Source: Brachyhypopomus gauderio (lineage: Eukaryota; Chordata; Actinopteri; Gymnotiformes; Hypopomidae). From it: a DNA stretch of 64,000 bases. The notes under the pieces were generated by a model that worked only from the letters and a program-made list of their open reading frames with translations, had not been told where the DNA came from and ran no database searches. Below are positions 1 through 52,540 of the stretch, piece after piece. The DNA lies in the NCBI RefSeq assembly GCF_052324685.1, contig NC_135228.1, forward strand, positions 13,154,420 through 13,218,419, read 5' to 3'. The position numbers and the translations under genes are program-made. Each line of letters opens with the position of its first letter. Within the stretch, counting starts at the first letter, position 1.

Positions 1-1446
1 AGATTGAACATCCACAGGACCCAGATGAGGTAAAATAACAGCTAAGGGAGTGTGTGCAAAGAGCGAAGCCAACTCAAAACATGAAGGTCGTCACGATTCC
101 ATATAAAAACGCTAATTACAAGAGTACCTTAAAATGTCAAAGGCACCTTCCATGGCGATGGAGAACAAAATGAAAGTGGTTTGGTTTTAAGTGCATCTAG
201 AGGTCAAATCTACAGGAGGCCACCAGGGATAAAGCCGGCCATAACAAAAAACACCTTAACCTGACTGCGGCTGATGAATGGACAAAGGTGAATTTGTTTT
301 GTTTTGTTGGAATTTTTTTATGGTTTGACCCATCTGTGGGAAAGCAGCAATGCGCCTATGGCATCATGTATGATAAACCTACTCATATTCACCAAGTCAC
401 ATTATAATGCATTCTAGGGTGTTTTATGAATGCACCATACACATGACTATTAGTGGTGGCAGCATGTCCTCAGAGCCACATGGTTGGATGATGAAACACA
501 CTAAGCCATCACAAACTCTAACGCAACTAAATGGTGAACAACAAGTGATCAATGCATTATAAATGCAAATATGTTTTATGCATAGACTCACCATGCAATA
601 TACGGGTCGCTTGGAACACTAATCGTGTTTGTTGTTTTTTTTCCTCAAATATTCAGAGAGAAATTTGTAGGAAGACGCACTCAGGGCTTTACAGATGAGT
701 GTCGCATATTTACAACATGACAGTTGGCTGTAGTTGTTGACACATACATATGCACTTGGAATCACACCTATTTGGTTTACTTGGTGTCCCTAGCCAGATA
801 ACCCTACATGTACATTTGAGACTTCGGGTAGAAATGTTAGAAATTCGTACATCTAAATGCAAGAATACCCCTCCGTGTTCATCGGACACTCCACTTGTCT
901 GCATTCTGAACATGCACATTTATCAAGGTTTTGTACAAATGGTAACATTTGATTGTCAAGATTACCATAAGAAAAATAAAATCAAAAATATAAATATAAA
1001 AATATTTGTGAACATACTTCTTTCATCCTTATTTTGAACATTTAAAACAAGTTGTGTGAGCATGTGCTCCATATGTATGACAATCAAGAAAGAAAAAACA
1101 AAAAACAAACAAAAAAGTCACGCAAAGCAAGAAAAAGCATAAGGCAATGACACAGGCTAATAACATGGAGAGGGTTGTTTGGGTCAGTCAGGCTTCGAGT
1201 CTAGAACGGTTGTTAACTTACCTGTCATTCCAATACTTTGTAAATGACGGATGTGGATGGCATATGACCCCTTTTTGCTGTCCTTTTAGTCTTGTTGACT
1301 TTAAATAACATAGGCTGCATGGCTATATAGTGAAAATATACATTCCAATGTTTATATAGAGCTATTTTAAAAATACAAATGTGCAAAAATTGTAAACAAA
1401 TGAGATCCTCAGCTGGACAGGGAGGAGCCTGAGTCAGGCCGCCTCC
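1..1446. other. grk6 3' UTR / downstream flank, no gene seen
   Basis: This stretch lies downstream of the grk6 stop codon in the direction of transcription. It is AT-rich and holds only short chance open frames. I see no canonical AATAAA on the minus strand here, so the end of the grk6 transcript cannot be placed. Much of it is probably 3' UTR, which is inference. Confidence 0.5.
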
Positions 1447-19248
<17,802 letters not shown>

Positions 19249-20121
19249 GTTTCCTGGGTTGCAGGCACCGCAGGCCCAACCTCGTCGCCGGGTTGGCAGT
19301 GAGTGTGTCCTCCCCCACTCCCCCCCCACGGCGGAATATTCTAACCCTGAATGACTCTCTCCTTTCGTCGTTTGCTCTCCGACTCTCCGCCCCGAAGCTT
19401 CGAACTACGTCGATTCCAGCCGGCTTGTTTACCAACGAAGCCCACCTACACGTGAATCTACAGAGTCCAAGAGCATATTGTCTTTAAACAGTACTGCTCT
19501 TTTTAACTATCACTTCTTGTACTAAGAAGCAGTACATTCACATTTCCGTATTAATTTGGTACAGCAACGCAAAACGAGTGTAGATTTATATCATACATAT
19601 TAATCAGTATATAACAGACCGGAAACACCAGGCTCAAAAACTCAAATTGCGGACAGTAATAAATGTTTAGGTCTGAGAAAAAATAAAGTACAGATACTAT
19701 GGACTACAGTAAGTGTGATTTGCTTACGTTTTCTTGCGTTAAAGCGCCATCTAGCGGTTCCGTACAGATGTTGACGTTGGTTATTTTTACTTGGCAGGTT
19801 TCATAAAAGTAAATGTTCGTAATTTCATATATACAAAACAGAAAATATTAGCACACTATTTAATGAGCCGATTTTACAAAACACACAAAAAATCGAAGAT
19901 TCACTGTATAAATTCACTTGTTTTGGCATACATTTTCCGAGTACTTTCCCTCCCCCGCCGTCCCTGGTAGGGGGCGCTGTTAAAAAAGCGCACAGTCTTG
20001 TTCTCTATCACAGTTCAAGAAGAAGACGCAGCACATTTCCGTATTCTTGAGCCACGGACCCATAACACGTGTGTTTCAGTAGCTAACTCGCGTAGCCGTT
20101 TGTTTACTCGTTTCTGTAACA
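19249..20121. promoter_or_regulatory. divergent promoter region between grk6 and nop16
   Basis: The grk6 start codon (19248, minus) and nop16 start codon (20122, plus) face away from each other across 873 bp. Both promoters and 5' UTRs must lie here unless further non-coding exons exist. No TATA box stands out. A CACGTG E-box lies at 20066-20071. Confidence 0.75.
20066..20071. promoter_or_regulatory. canonical E-box CACGTG upstream of nop16
   Basis: A perfect CACGTG palindrome lies about 50 bp before the nop16 start codon. NOP16 (HSPC111) is reported as a MYC-responsive nucleolar gene, so MYC/MAX or USF binding is plausible. Function is inferred only. Confidence 0.4.
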
Positions 20122-21419
20122 ATGGGGAAGAGAGCGCGCAAACGAAATACGTTTAATTATAATGCAGATCGAAAGAAACTGAAAAAGAAAATGACGAGAA
20201 AGACCAAACCGAAAATTGAATGGTAGGTACAAACATACAGATGTCCCTCCCGCTGTCTAGTTAAGGACGTTATGGGGTACATGTTACTTCGCCAGTTTAG
20301 CTGTATGGATAACCTTTTAACGTTCAACTGTTCATTGCCTTTAAATATTTTTTTGTTAAGGTTTAAGTAAGTATTTGAATATTTGCTCGGATAGTTTTGT
20401 AAAGATTTGGTTTGTTAGCCAGTTACAGTAGCTGCATAACCATGACATGGGCAGTGCATTTGGCCATCTGACCAGCAAGCTGTCGTCTTTCATAAATGAA
20501 TTTATCTAGTTAGTTGTTTTCATATCTTTACAGCGCTCAAATCCGAAAGGCGTGGGATAACAGGAAATCAACCAAGCAAAACCTACAAGACATGGGACTG
20601 GCATTTGGAGTTAAAAATGTACTTCCTATCAAGGCAAGAATGTTTTATTTCAAACTAAGGGAAATATTGCAATTATTGCTTTGTGCCATTTTTTAATATT
20701 GTATTTTTGTTTTTATATTTCAGGCAAAAGAAGGACCAGTAAATCAAAGTGTATTAATAAAACCCTATGTTATCAAAGGTGCGATGCTCAAACCTCACTC
20801 ATACAATATATTCATGTTGGGAAAAATTAGAACATTTACAGTTATAACAACTCGACCAAGCCCATATCAGTTATTACTATAACTAATATGTAGCTTGGGT
20901 GTCTCTTCACACTTGACAATCTTTTTTCATTTATTTACTGTTTCCATTCTGTTTTATGTGCCTGTAATCCACAATCTTGAGCTGCTCACGATACCCACAA
21001 CCACTATAGAGGGTGCCGCTCTTTGGAGAGATCCTTTTGTGTGTAAAGCCTAACTAGAGCAGGATGGATGTGTTTACTGACCTGACGGGGAGAGCGACTG
21101 CTGCCCCCTTCACTCTTGCTTTCTTCTAGCACCCTGACAACCACACTATGTTTAAACCTGCCTAATAAAACTGTAGTGTGTCCACACCCTACTCAGATAC
21201 TTCAGAACTAGCGTCCATCGGTTGCTACTCTGACACTCGTGAGAGTCACCACGTGACGTCGAGTCTTGTCATCTAAGGTTTTGACTTTGTTGACAGAAAT
21301 GGAGGCCGTGGCCAGTCTTCCAACAACGGACACAACCACGTGCTCGAACGACATGATTGAATTCCTACAGCACATGATCAGGGAACACAGTGAGGATTAT
21401 AAGGTGAGAGGTGGTCATC

Positions 21420-21467
<48 letters not shown>

Positions 21468-21676
21468 GATTAGCGTAGGCCTGTCTCGGGCTGCGGTACA
21501 GTAGAGCAGCATCTCAGGAGTACTGGGTTTCATTGCAGGCCATGGCAAGAGATGAGAAGAATTACTATCAGGACACGCCGAAACAGATCAAGAGAAAAGT
21601 GGATTTGTATAAACGGTGTCACCCAGAGGATTATGCAGCCTTCGTCGCCTCTTTGGAAAGTCCGGGCTCTTCTTGA
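20122..21676 (+). CDS. nop16: NOP16 nucleolar protein (60S ribosome biogenesis), with apparent frameshift
   Basis: A small basic nucleolar protein that joins pre-60S ribosomal particles. Exons: 20122-20222, 20534-20633, 20724-20779, 21297-21403, 21539-21676. They give about 166 aa, against 178 in human NOP16. Recognisable pieces are the Lys/Arg-rich N-terminus, IECAQIRKAWD, the KPYVIK motif and a strongly conserved C-terminal block with ARDEKNYYQDTPKQIKRK. Intron 2 (20634-20723) starts with GC in a perfect AAG|GCAAGA context. Exon 3 is one base too long. KPYVIK lies in a frame that is closed by TAA immediately before it, so exons 1-2 connect to exons 4-5 only if one A of the run at 20759-20763 is ignored. 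This is most likely a homopolymer error, otherwise a real lesion. A canonical poly(A) signal follows at 22044. Confidence 0.92.
21422..21464. repeat. (GT)n microsatellite in nop16 intron 4
   Basis: About 21 GT units starting 19 nt after the exon-4 donor in the 135-bp last intron of nop16. Confidence 0.95.
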
Positions 21677-23640
21677 ATGCTGTAATGAGACTTTGGACTC
21701 TTACACTGATATTGTGGGGGTCTTTTTATGTACTGGATGGAGAGTACATTTACCCCAGTAACATCCTATGCTTTCTTGGAGTGGAAAGGGGGTATGTATA
21801 TATATATGTATTACATATTATGTAATTTATGTATGTAAAATAAGATTTGCTGGAGACATACCATCATACCTCCAGTGCATGTTTTTATTGAAGGTTACCA
21901 TCTTTTTTCAAAACTAAAAGAGCAATGGGTAAAAAAAAAAATACAGATGTATTGGTTTTCAACAAATTTTGATTTTTCACAAAGACATAGTTTACCATAA
22001 ATGTGCACAGTTGTATTATAGATTTTACAGAACACAAGACTGTAATAAAGATTTAATTCATAGTGGTTAATGGGGTTTGTAAGATTGTGTTGTATTGTTG
22101 AGACTGATCAAAGTGGATTATGCCCATGTCACATAGTCCAGAAACCTGGATGACCAAGATTAGGCCCATGTCCCAAACCCCTTAAACCTGGATGGCCAGG
22201 ATTAGGATTATGTTAGGCCTTGAGAATTCTATTTCAAGTTCTTTATCCTTTTCACAACTGAAGCAACAGGCACCTTAGAATATCATTTGATACAAATGTA
22301 ATTTGTAAAAGCATTTCCCCATCTAGCTCTAGGGCAAAGGAGTATATTTACATTTAACATTGTCATTAAGTTAAAATATCCTAATAGTAACCAAAATATA
22401 TATTACTGTGAAACGTCTCAAAAAGCGGATATAACTGCATTAAAGATAAGGTCATTTGTTACTCATTTAAAATTGTTAAGTGCTTCTGTGTAGTTTGTTA
22501 CAGAATTTAAATAATCTGTCTTGCTCATGAGCGCATGAGGGGACTCGTATCTGTGTGGAGCTTCATTCTCCCTCATCTCCAGTACTATTACTGAATTCCA
22601 TCCAAGACATTTGCAAAAATAATCTGATTTCCACCTCTTTGTAACCCAAACTGTGAGAATCTGACCGATCGTTGTCTACATAATCGTTAAAATGCAGCAT
22701 AACTAGGCCTACAAGAATGGAAGAAAACAAAAGTACCCAAGTGTACTCAACTGGCATCTGTCCTAGTTTAACAAGATGAAATGAGCTAAACTAAGTGGTT
22801 GACTAAACAACGGTTAACCTTTAACATTTATATTAATTATATATTCTTAAATATCAGTAGTACTGTCCATGTGAATGAATAACTTGATCAACAAGTCCTT
22901 ATTATAGTGTATATAAGTTTGTATAATTGTGCAAAATAACCCCTATTTGAACCCTACAACGCATTTAGGTAAACATTGAAAGGTATTTCAGCTATCGACC
23001 GCTTGCTACAGCTTATCATCTACGGCATGCTTGAGACATGTGTAATTGATTCAAAGACATGAGAACAACAGTAATAAGTACAAAACATGCAGTGACATGC
23101 ATAGACACTATCAATATGCCATTCTAAACAAACTCAAAACACTCATGGCCAACGAAGTAGGTATGTATCTTAATCGCAGGAACAAACCTTTGGAGAAACT
23201 CGAAACCCGAAGTGGAAATGGAGGAAGCAGACCTCAACTGCATTAATAATTAACAAGTATATGGTAAACCACTATATATAGTAAGTGGTGGTGTATCTGC
23301 TGACCATCTACCTTGAAATGTTTCTCAGCAACAAACAGAGGTGGACATTCCAGGTTCAGAAAGTAAAACTCCTTCCCAGGATTTTACTCAAGCTTGCTGG
23401 ATTTTCTAATTTGTGCAAGCCAGGTACAATTAGTGGAATCCACACAATCCAAGAAGCCTGAGAGAAATTTTGGTGAGGACTTTTACTGAATCTGGAATGT
23501 CACCTCTGGCAACAAAGTGTTTTGTACACCAACAAGCCTTTCAGTAGTATGCGAGTTCACCCTTCCCAAGTCATCAACTTCTACTTCCCAGATAACGATC
23601 CGTTTATAAGTGCTTGCGCGTGTTTGCTTGGACCTTGACG
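21677..23640. other. nop16-arl10 intergenic / shared 3' flank
   Basis: AT-rich DNA between two convergent genes. It carries the nop16 3' UTR with AATAAA at 22044-22049, a 42-bp imperfect tandem duplication (22122-22163 and 22164-22205) and one copy of a short dispersed repeat (22307-22362). HIGD2A, a neighbour of NOP16 in mammals, is not recognisable here. Confidence 0.6.
22044..22049 (+). terminator. nop16 polyadenylation signal AATAAA
   Basis: A canonical AATAAA lies 368 bp after the nop16 stop codon on the same strand, which suggests a 3' UTR of about 390 nt. Confidence 0.6.
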
Positions 23641-26456
23641 TCACACCAGCTTTAGCAGGATGTCCCGCAGGTTCTGTGTGCTGCAGGACCCGGCGTTGGC
23701 CGTAGAGCCCGGCTGGAGGGCCAGGAGGAGCAGCTTCCTCTGCTCCGCCACCGAGCCCAGACAGAGCGCCTCCCGCAGCTCCCGCACGCCAGCCGCGTTG
23801 GGCTTGTCCTGAAGGGAGCGTCTCGGTCCAGAGATAAGAACAGCCAAGGTGCAGCAAGCAGACTCAGATTAGTTTGACATTACATTCATTTATCAGCCAA
23901 TGCTAGAGTTGGGCACCTATGCGTCACAGAGTTTCTAACTCAAACTGCAAAGCAGCATGGGAAACGGGGCAAGGCGTGCCTCACTCACCTGTTTGTTTCC
24001 CAGGATTACCACGGGCAATTGGGTGTCGACCCTGAGCAAACGGTGGAGCTCGTCTTTAGCCAGTGGGAGGCGGCTTCGGTCAGAGGAGTCCACTACATAC
24101 ACCAACGCGTGGGTCTTCCTCAGGAACTCGGGCCAGTACACACGCAACTCCTCACCGCCTCCAACTGACAACAGACATGCGATGGTGCGAATCCCAACGA
24201 TTAGGTGCTGGCTTGGTGTACAAGGTTCCCTATGTAGTACCACCAGCTATTTCCATTTGAATTTGAGCTGATCTGGGCCTGAGAAACCAGCCATTCATAT
24301 TCTACTAAATAAGCAAATAAGTTTGAAATGAAAATACCAAGGAAACAAAAAGTCTGTTTTCAATGTATGTACAGCCAAGAGTCTCACTATACATTAAAAA
24401 CAAAAGTGCCTATAAAATGTTTTTTATGGCAAGCCACAAACCTTTAGGCAAAGAAGCTAAACTGCTTACTTGTCAACTAATGTGACTACACTAGCTGGCT
24501 GGTACAATAATGTATTAAACAGCATGTGTGGGCTTGTATTTAAGCTCCTTGTTGGGACCAAATGTCCCAGTGATGAGGACAAATAAGGGCATTTCATTCC
24601 CAAAAAGAGTTTTTTTCTGCAAATCATCTCAGTTCTAACTGAAATATTAAAGATTAAAAATCCTTGTGATTACTGAGGTGCTCAGCTTTATGCATTATAT
24701 AGTTAAGGGTAATTCATACTTTCTAAGAAGTCCAGTTGGCAGGCTGGTGTGTGGAGACGGATGAAGTTGAAGCCCCGTGTGGGTCTACAGGGTCTCCTGC
24801 CTGCCTCTCCACTCAACCCCTGCAGAACGCTGCTCTTCCCGGCCCCATCCAAACCAAGGACCAGCACCTGCCTCTCCCTGTGCTCCTCCTCCTCCTAGCA
24901 CACGTTTCGGAGAAAAATACAGCCAGACAAATACTTATTTCGATCTGTACACAATCCTATGTACTCATGAACCCCCCACCCCCATCACTAAGGCAACAGA
25001 CCAGCCAATCAGGTGTCTGCATGGCTGAATGGCTAGCATTCTCCTCAGAGTGTTCTGAAGCACTTGACACTGCCATGTGACCAGTGATTCAGGAATATAA
25101 GATAGGTGGCTTCAGAATCATGCTGTCATTATGGATGTGCAACAAGGTCACTAAAAAACAGATGGCATGAGACTGTCAGTATCAGAATTTGAATGAGTAA
25201 TACTGGAGAGTATTCTGACAGCTAATTGAATTTAAAAATCCTTTGAGGACAAATTGCCTTTCTTTATGGTGTCACATAATTCAAAATATTTTTATTTCAT
25301 TACGGTTTAAATTAATATTTTTAGTTTGTGACATTATGAAAACATTTCCCCATCTAGATTGAAGGCAATTGAGTATATTTACATTTAATATTGATATTAC
25401 AAGTAATTTGAATGTTCTTGTTGTGTAAAACAGCATATCTACTACAGTAATGATTCTCAACCCAATCCTTGCAACAACTATGTGGTTCAGATTTTTGTTC
25501 TAACTTGTCCATAATGAGCCTGCTTATACCCACTATGAATACCTGGTACAGATTATTTTATTTATTTGGGTTAAAGCAAAAATATTTACCGTCCAGTAAA
25601 CAGTATATTAGAACATACATATCAGAAAACATTTTAACAGTATTTTTGATCCGCATCATTAAAAATGCTGTTAAAATGTTTTCTGATATGTATGTTCTAA
25701 TATACTGTTTTTCCAACTCAGTCCTCATGACCTACTGGACGGTAAATATTTTTGCTTTAACCAGAAAACATTTTAAAAGCACAAGACAAATATTTCCTAT
25801 GTTTATACAAAGTGTTTACATTCATTCATGACTTTTATATTTGCATGCAGCAATACATCAGATACGTTGCTGTAAAAGAAGTGATTCACCTGCACACACT
25901 TTGGCTTATTTGCTAAATTTAGTCTTTTTTCTACTAAATGTCAGTTTAATTTGCCTTTCAATAACATCTATCAATTAAATAAACTTTGATACAGTTATAC
26001 AACTGTTTATGAATAACTTACAGATTGTAAAACTGTTTAATGACTATTTGGCTAAACCTTTGCAGCCACTTTGTGTGCATTTCTATCATGATTTATTTTG
26101 CGTGTCCCTGGTCTTCTCTAACGTCAACGAAGGTGAGCATTCCTGCTATTGCGTTCATTTATACGTGGAAACCACACAGAATACATTTCTGTGAATCTAT
26201 TTCTGTCTCTGTGTCCCTCTACTGTATACTGTACTCACATGGCCCACGTCCTTTAGGCTGTTACTCGAGGAAACTTAATGGCACAACAAATTAATCTACT
26301 TGACACGGAATCAACACCAACCTCTCTGAACACGTAGTAGTCTTCCGGTGTCCATACTCGCCTCTTGTAGAACAAATTCAAGGCCACAAACAGCGCGGCT
26401 CCGACGGCTGTCACCGCGGCGGTGAACGCCACGGATATGTGACGGAGAAGAACCAT
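23641..26456 (-). CDS. arl10: ADP-ribosylation factor-like protein 10
   Basis: An ARF-like small GTPase with an N-terminal hydrophobic segment. Four exons: 26322-26456, 24720-24894, 23989-24164, 23641-23808, joining in phase to 217 aa (human ARL10 is about 244). Residues about 8-30 form a likely membrane anchor (FTAAVTAVGAALFVALNLFY). The P-loop is GLDGAGKS, switch I is PTRGFN and the guanine-specificity motif is GNKQD, whose D is the first codon of the last exon. Switch II reads EIGGGEEL where typical ARFs have DxGGQ, so the catalytic Gln is missing, as in mammalian ARL10. I chose the ATG at 26456; an in-frame ATG at 26516 would add 20 residues. The exon-1 donor GTTGGT is weak. It sits tail-to-tail with nop16, as in mammals. 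Confidence 0.9.
24895..26321. other. arl10 intron 1 with repeats
   Basis: AT-rich intron holding a dispersed repeat copy (25339-25393) and a long imperfect palindrome (25569-25762). No coding sequence is recognised. Confidence 0.6.
25569..25762. mobile_element. foldback (MITE-like) inverted repeat
   Basis: The left arm (25569 to about 25650) and right arm (about 25668 to 25762) are near-perfect reverse complements. The outer 22 bp (25569-25590 versus 25741-25762) match exactly. The right arm has about 23 extra bases that the left arm lacks. The unpaired centre is short. No coding capacity. A non-autonomous DNA transposon or a large hairpin is the likely explanation. Confidence 0.65.
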
Positions 26457-48967
<22,511 letters not shown>

Positions 48968-51749
48968 AGGATCTCAAGTATTCCCCAGTCTTAACTGCTG
49001 TTTCAAAAAGAAGCTGACCTCTGGTGGTATTATGAAGAATTATACAGAAAAAAAGTGTATGTCATTTTAAAACACTGGGTTTTAGCTCTTAAATGAAAAT
49101 CTGTAGGTTTTTTTTCCATTTGCCTTTATTTTATTTTTAGGTAGTACCAAAAACAGCATTTATTTTTTATTTCAATTTTTGCTATCTGTATCTGTTTTTC
49201 TGTTACTAATAATTGTATATTGCTATCTGTACTAGGAAATACTTGTGGTAGTTAATCATTCCAAAACACCTGTATGTTCTTTTCACACAGAAAAGCGGGG
49301 TGGGCAGATGCTCTTGGTTAAGATGGCTATCTGTAACTCAGTGATGTGAAAAATGCGTCTTCTACGGTACTTTTCTGATTCATGGCACAAGGGTTTGGCC
49401 ATCACAGTTTGGATGAATGTTGGGATGGGCGAATTGGGCAAAAACCGGCTATGCCAGTGACGCCTCGCTCCGAGCAAGCACATGCTAGTCGCACATGGTT
49501 TCTTCAAGTTGAAATGTGGCACCATCTTCTTTTAAACATGATTTATACTGATCTTTAAAAATGTTCCTAATGAGTGTAGAAAGGAAAACACAACTAACGC
49601 TAGGCCACAAATGGTTTTTCTGGTAGATGGTTAAGAAAATAGCTGGTCAGAAGTTGTTGCCTCAGTGCCAGTTGCCTCCCAGTATTCTTGTTGAATACAG
49701 AATCACCCACAAGACACAGCACACGTACCAGTGACCACAGTCTCAGCAATTATGTAGAAACTGCACGTAGTCCCATAGCTTCTCAGGTAGAACCTTGGCT
49801 AGTTCATGCACTTTAATAGTAATCAGAGAGTGGGCAAAACGCCGGGCAGCGTGATGTCAAGGCCTGCTGCAACTCTCCTTGACCTCGGGATGAACTTCAG
49901 TTTTGGGCCATCTCGTCACCCCTCAGAAATGTTTGCGTTTAGTTCGTTATAATAATTGTGTATCCCCCTTCACCCAGAACCCTCGAAAGTGATTTTTCTT
50001 AACCGAGGCTGTTCAGTAGGAAATACCTTTTCGGTTTAAACGTTTAAGTCCATTTTGAAGCGTTCAGGACTTCATGCCGCCACCCAGTCTGTGGCTAATC
50101 GCGTCCCCCGTTTTCGATTTCTTCACAAAGCCCCGTCTGAATGACGGGCAGTTAGGAAGCACAGTTCTATTCTTACAGCCCAGTGCATGCTGGGACGGAT
50201 CGGATGTCTCCTGTGCGAGAGGCCGGTGATGTCACAACTAATGAAATATGGAGCCGTGGCAAAAACGCCAGATACCGCAGGGCTGCTCCCAGCGTGCTCC
50301 TGCTTGGTACTGCAGACCAGGTGCTGACTCACAACCGGCCTCCAAAGCCCCTCGGTGGGGCCAGCATGCGGGAGCTTATTGATTATGTAACTCGGATCTG
50401 TGATTGTGTTTTTGGCCTGCATGGGTCTCTGCTGCAACCTCGTATTCAGGTGGCTGATGACCATAAGAATGTTGATCACACATGTGTGTTAGTAGGAATG
50501 TCAAACACCCACTGACGTTCATGTTTAAAGCGTTGGCTTTAAATGTCAAGGGCCAAGGGAGATGCTTGTTTGAAGGAAGCCCTTTATGAAGGCCCAATCA
50601 ATATTCTTTTTTGGTTATTTAACCTAATCATTTACTCTTCCATATTCCTCATATATGTTTTTATTTGGACACCTGAATTTTGTTTTCAATGGTTCCCACA
50701 AGAGTTTTGGATGTTTGTTTATCATGTGTGAAAAGCCTCTTAATTTAAGTAATTGAAGAATGAAGTATGTACAAAGCACTACAGCACAAGTTGTGTACAT
50801 GCACTACATTGTTTATTAGCTCCCCCTGCTGGTGAAAAAATGTACACTTTACGTTTTGTCAATGATGGCATCCCAATGTATTTGGGGTTTTCACTTCTCT
50901 TTGAATTATGAGTGATCCCTTTTGCATTTTAAAAAAAAAAGCAGTCAACACATCTCATTTGTTATAAAATGCCTGTCGTGTTTTGAAGAAAGTTGCACAA
51001 ACCCCCATACATAAAGCTTTACCCAAGCGTGAACTGCTATGAAGCAGTATGAATCCACACCAACCAGCTTCTTGTGCCGATACATGTTTGAAAATCCGGC
51101 AAGATTGAATATCTTCCAGTTTATCCCAGCATTGTACACTCAGTGGTGTGGTGTGTGTATGTTTAGAACTCATTTCAAGCCCTTTGGTGGATTTTGATAT
51201 CTGGACACGTGCCTTGATCCTGATCTACTCAGAACTACTTTATTGCTGAGTTTTGCCTGTTGTTTCTTTTCCATGCACCTTGAGAGAAATGACAAACCAG
51301 CGAAGATGGTCTAGTCAGCACCTTTGTGTTGTGTGTAAGAGCAAGCTAGCACTCCATGCATGTTGCATTAAAACCCAATGCAAATTGAATCCAAGCCTTA
51401 CATTTTCTTCAAATATCTTGCGTGTTGGCATTCATTTGGTTCTTCTAAACTAAACACCACACCTCCACATGCCGTCATCTAGCTCAGACTGTTTCAGCAT
51501 CTCCCAAATACTTTGAATGTGTTTAATCTTTTGCTAGCATTCTGCTGTGTTTGCCCTGAACTCTGCTCTTGACCATCTTCACTGCACAGTGTGATCAGAC
51601 CAAGCTGTAGTGCACTGCCAAACACTGCAATGGCTGTTTGTGTAGGCTACACCAGATCCCTGGTCAGTTCATGAAGCTACCATTTGCACACATGACACAG
51701 GGACTGTTAACTATGGTACAACGTGTATAAAAAAAAGCAAATGAAAAGA

Positions 51750-51755
51750 AATAAA
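51750..51755 (+). terminator. candidate proximal wwc1 poly(A) signal
   Basis: AATAAA on the coding strand, 2.8 kb after the wwc1 stop codon. Confidence 0.35.
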
Positions 51756-52519
51756 GTAAGAAAATGTGTTAACTGGAACCCTTTTGAACAACTGTTTTCC
51801 CCCCCTTTTTTTGTCTTTGAACATTTTAAGAAGATTGTTCAAATAGGAGTGTGACAAAATGGATGTTTCTCTTTGAACAATGTGCACTGTTTACAGCTGT
51901 GAATTGTTACATGGAAACATTGACCTAGTTTTTTTTTTTTTTTTTTTTACGTGAAGAGGAGTACATAATTAAGGAGTCTTACCTTAGTGCTGGACTGTAG
52001 TAGTTCCACTGTACACAGGATGTAATTGAGACGATGGTTCTGATCAGCTAGGTGCTCTCTTGCTGTTTAATCCAAGGCTCTATCACAATGCGCTTATCTA
52101 ACATTCTGTATTATTTTCCCCCCATGTTGACTGCAGTCATTGTAATCGTGTAAAAATATGTTGTAAGACTTGCTTCAAGTAACCAAGAGACAGGAAAAAA
52201 AATCACCAACAGTTGCTGATGCTGGTAGTCATGAATGATTTGTTTATGTAGACCTGCAGTAGGATTCTTGTTTTCAATGCATTGTATTTTGATCATTTTA
52301 AAAATCTGTTTCAGTGATGATGGAAAAAGTACTAGGTCTTTCCACAGAGGCGATTTGAGAAATACAGCATGTATTTATTGCACTTTTGTGATTTGGGTGT
52401 GCTGTTTTTCTTTTCTTGTGAGACTTTTGAAAGCTGTGAATTTTATCATTGACACTGTACTGTCAACAAAAATTGTAAATATGTCACCAGCACAAGAATG
52501 TTTTGTAGTTTCACAAACA

Positions 52520-52525
52520 AATAAA
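52520..52525 (+). terminator. candidate distal wwc1 poly(A) signal
   Basis: AATAAA on the coding strand, 3.55 kb after the wwc1 stop and the last one before the cnot8 promoter region. It is the likeliest end of the longest transcript. Confidence 0.45.
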
Positions 52526-52540
52526 AAACCGTTCTTTTCT

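Larger units (their letters stand above)
48968..52540 (+). other. probable wwc1 3' UTR and flank
   Basis: About 3.5 kb after the TAG stop without any recognisable coding sequence. It includes a 20-base T-run (51929-51948) and two canonical poly(A) signals (51750 and 52520). Mammalian WWC1 also has a long 3' UTR. Confidence 0.6.

Noticed and set aside
20619-20633. GT donor AAT|GTACTT as the real end of nop16 exon 2
   Set aside because: It would remove residues that align with orthologues and is a weaker match than the AAG|GCAAGA site. It does not cure the exon-3 frameshift either.
21677-23640. A higd2a gene next to nop16, as in mammals
   Set aside because: No HIG1-domain sequence could be recognised in any frame of the interval.
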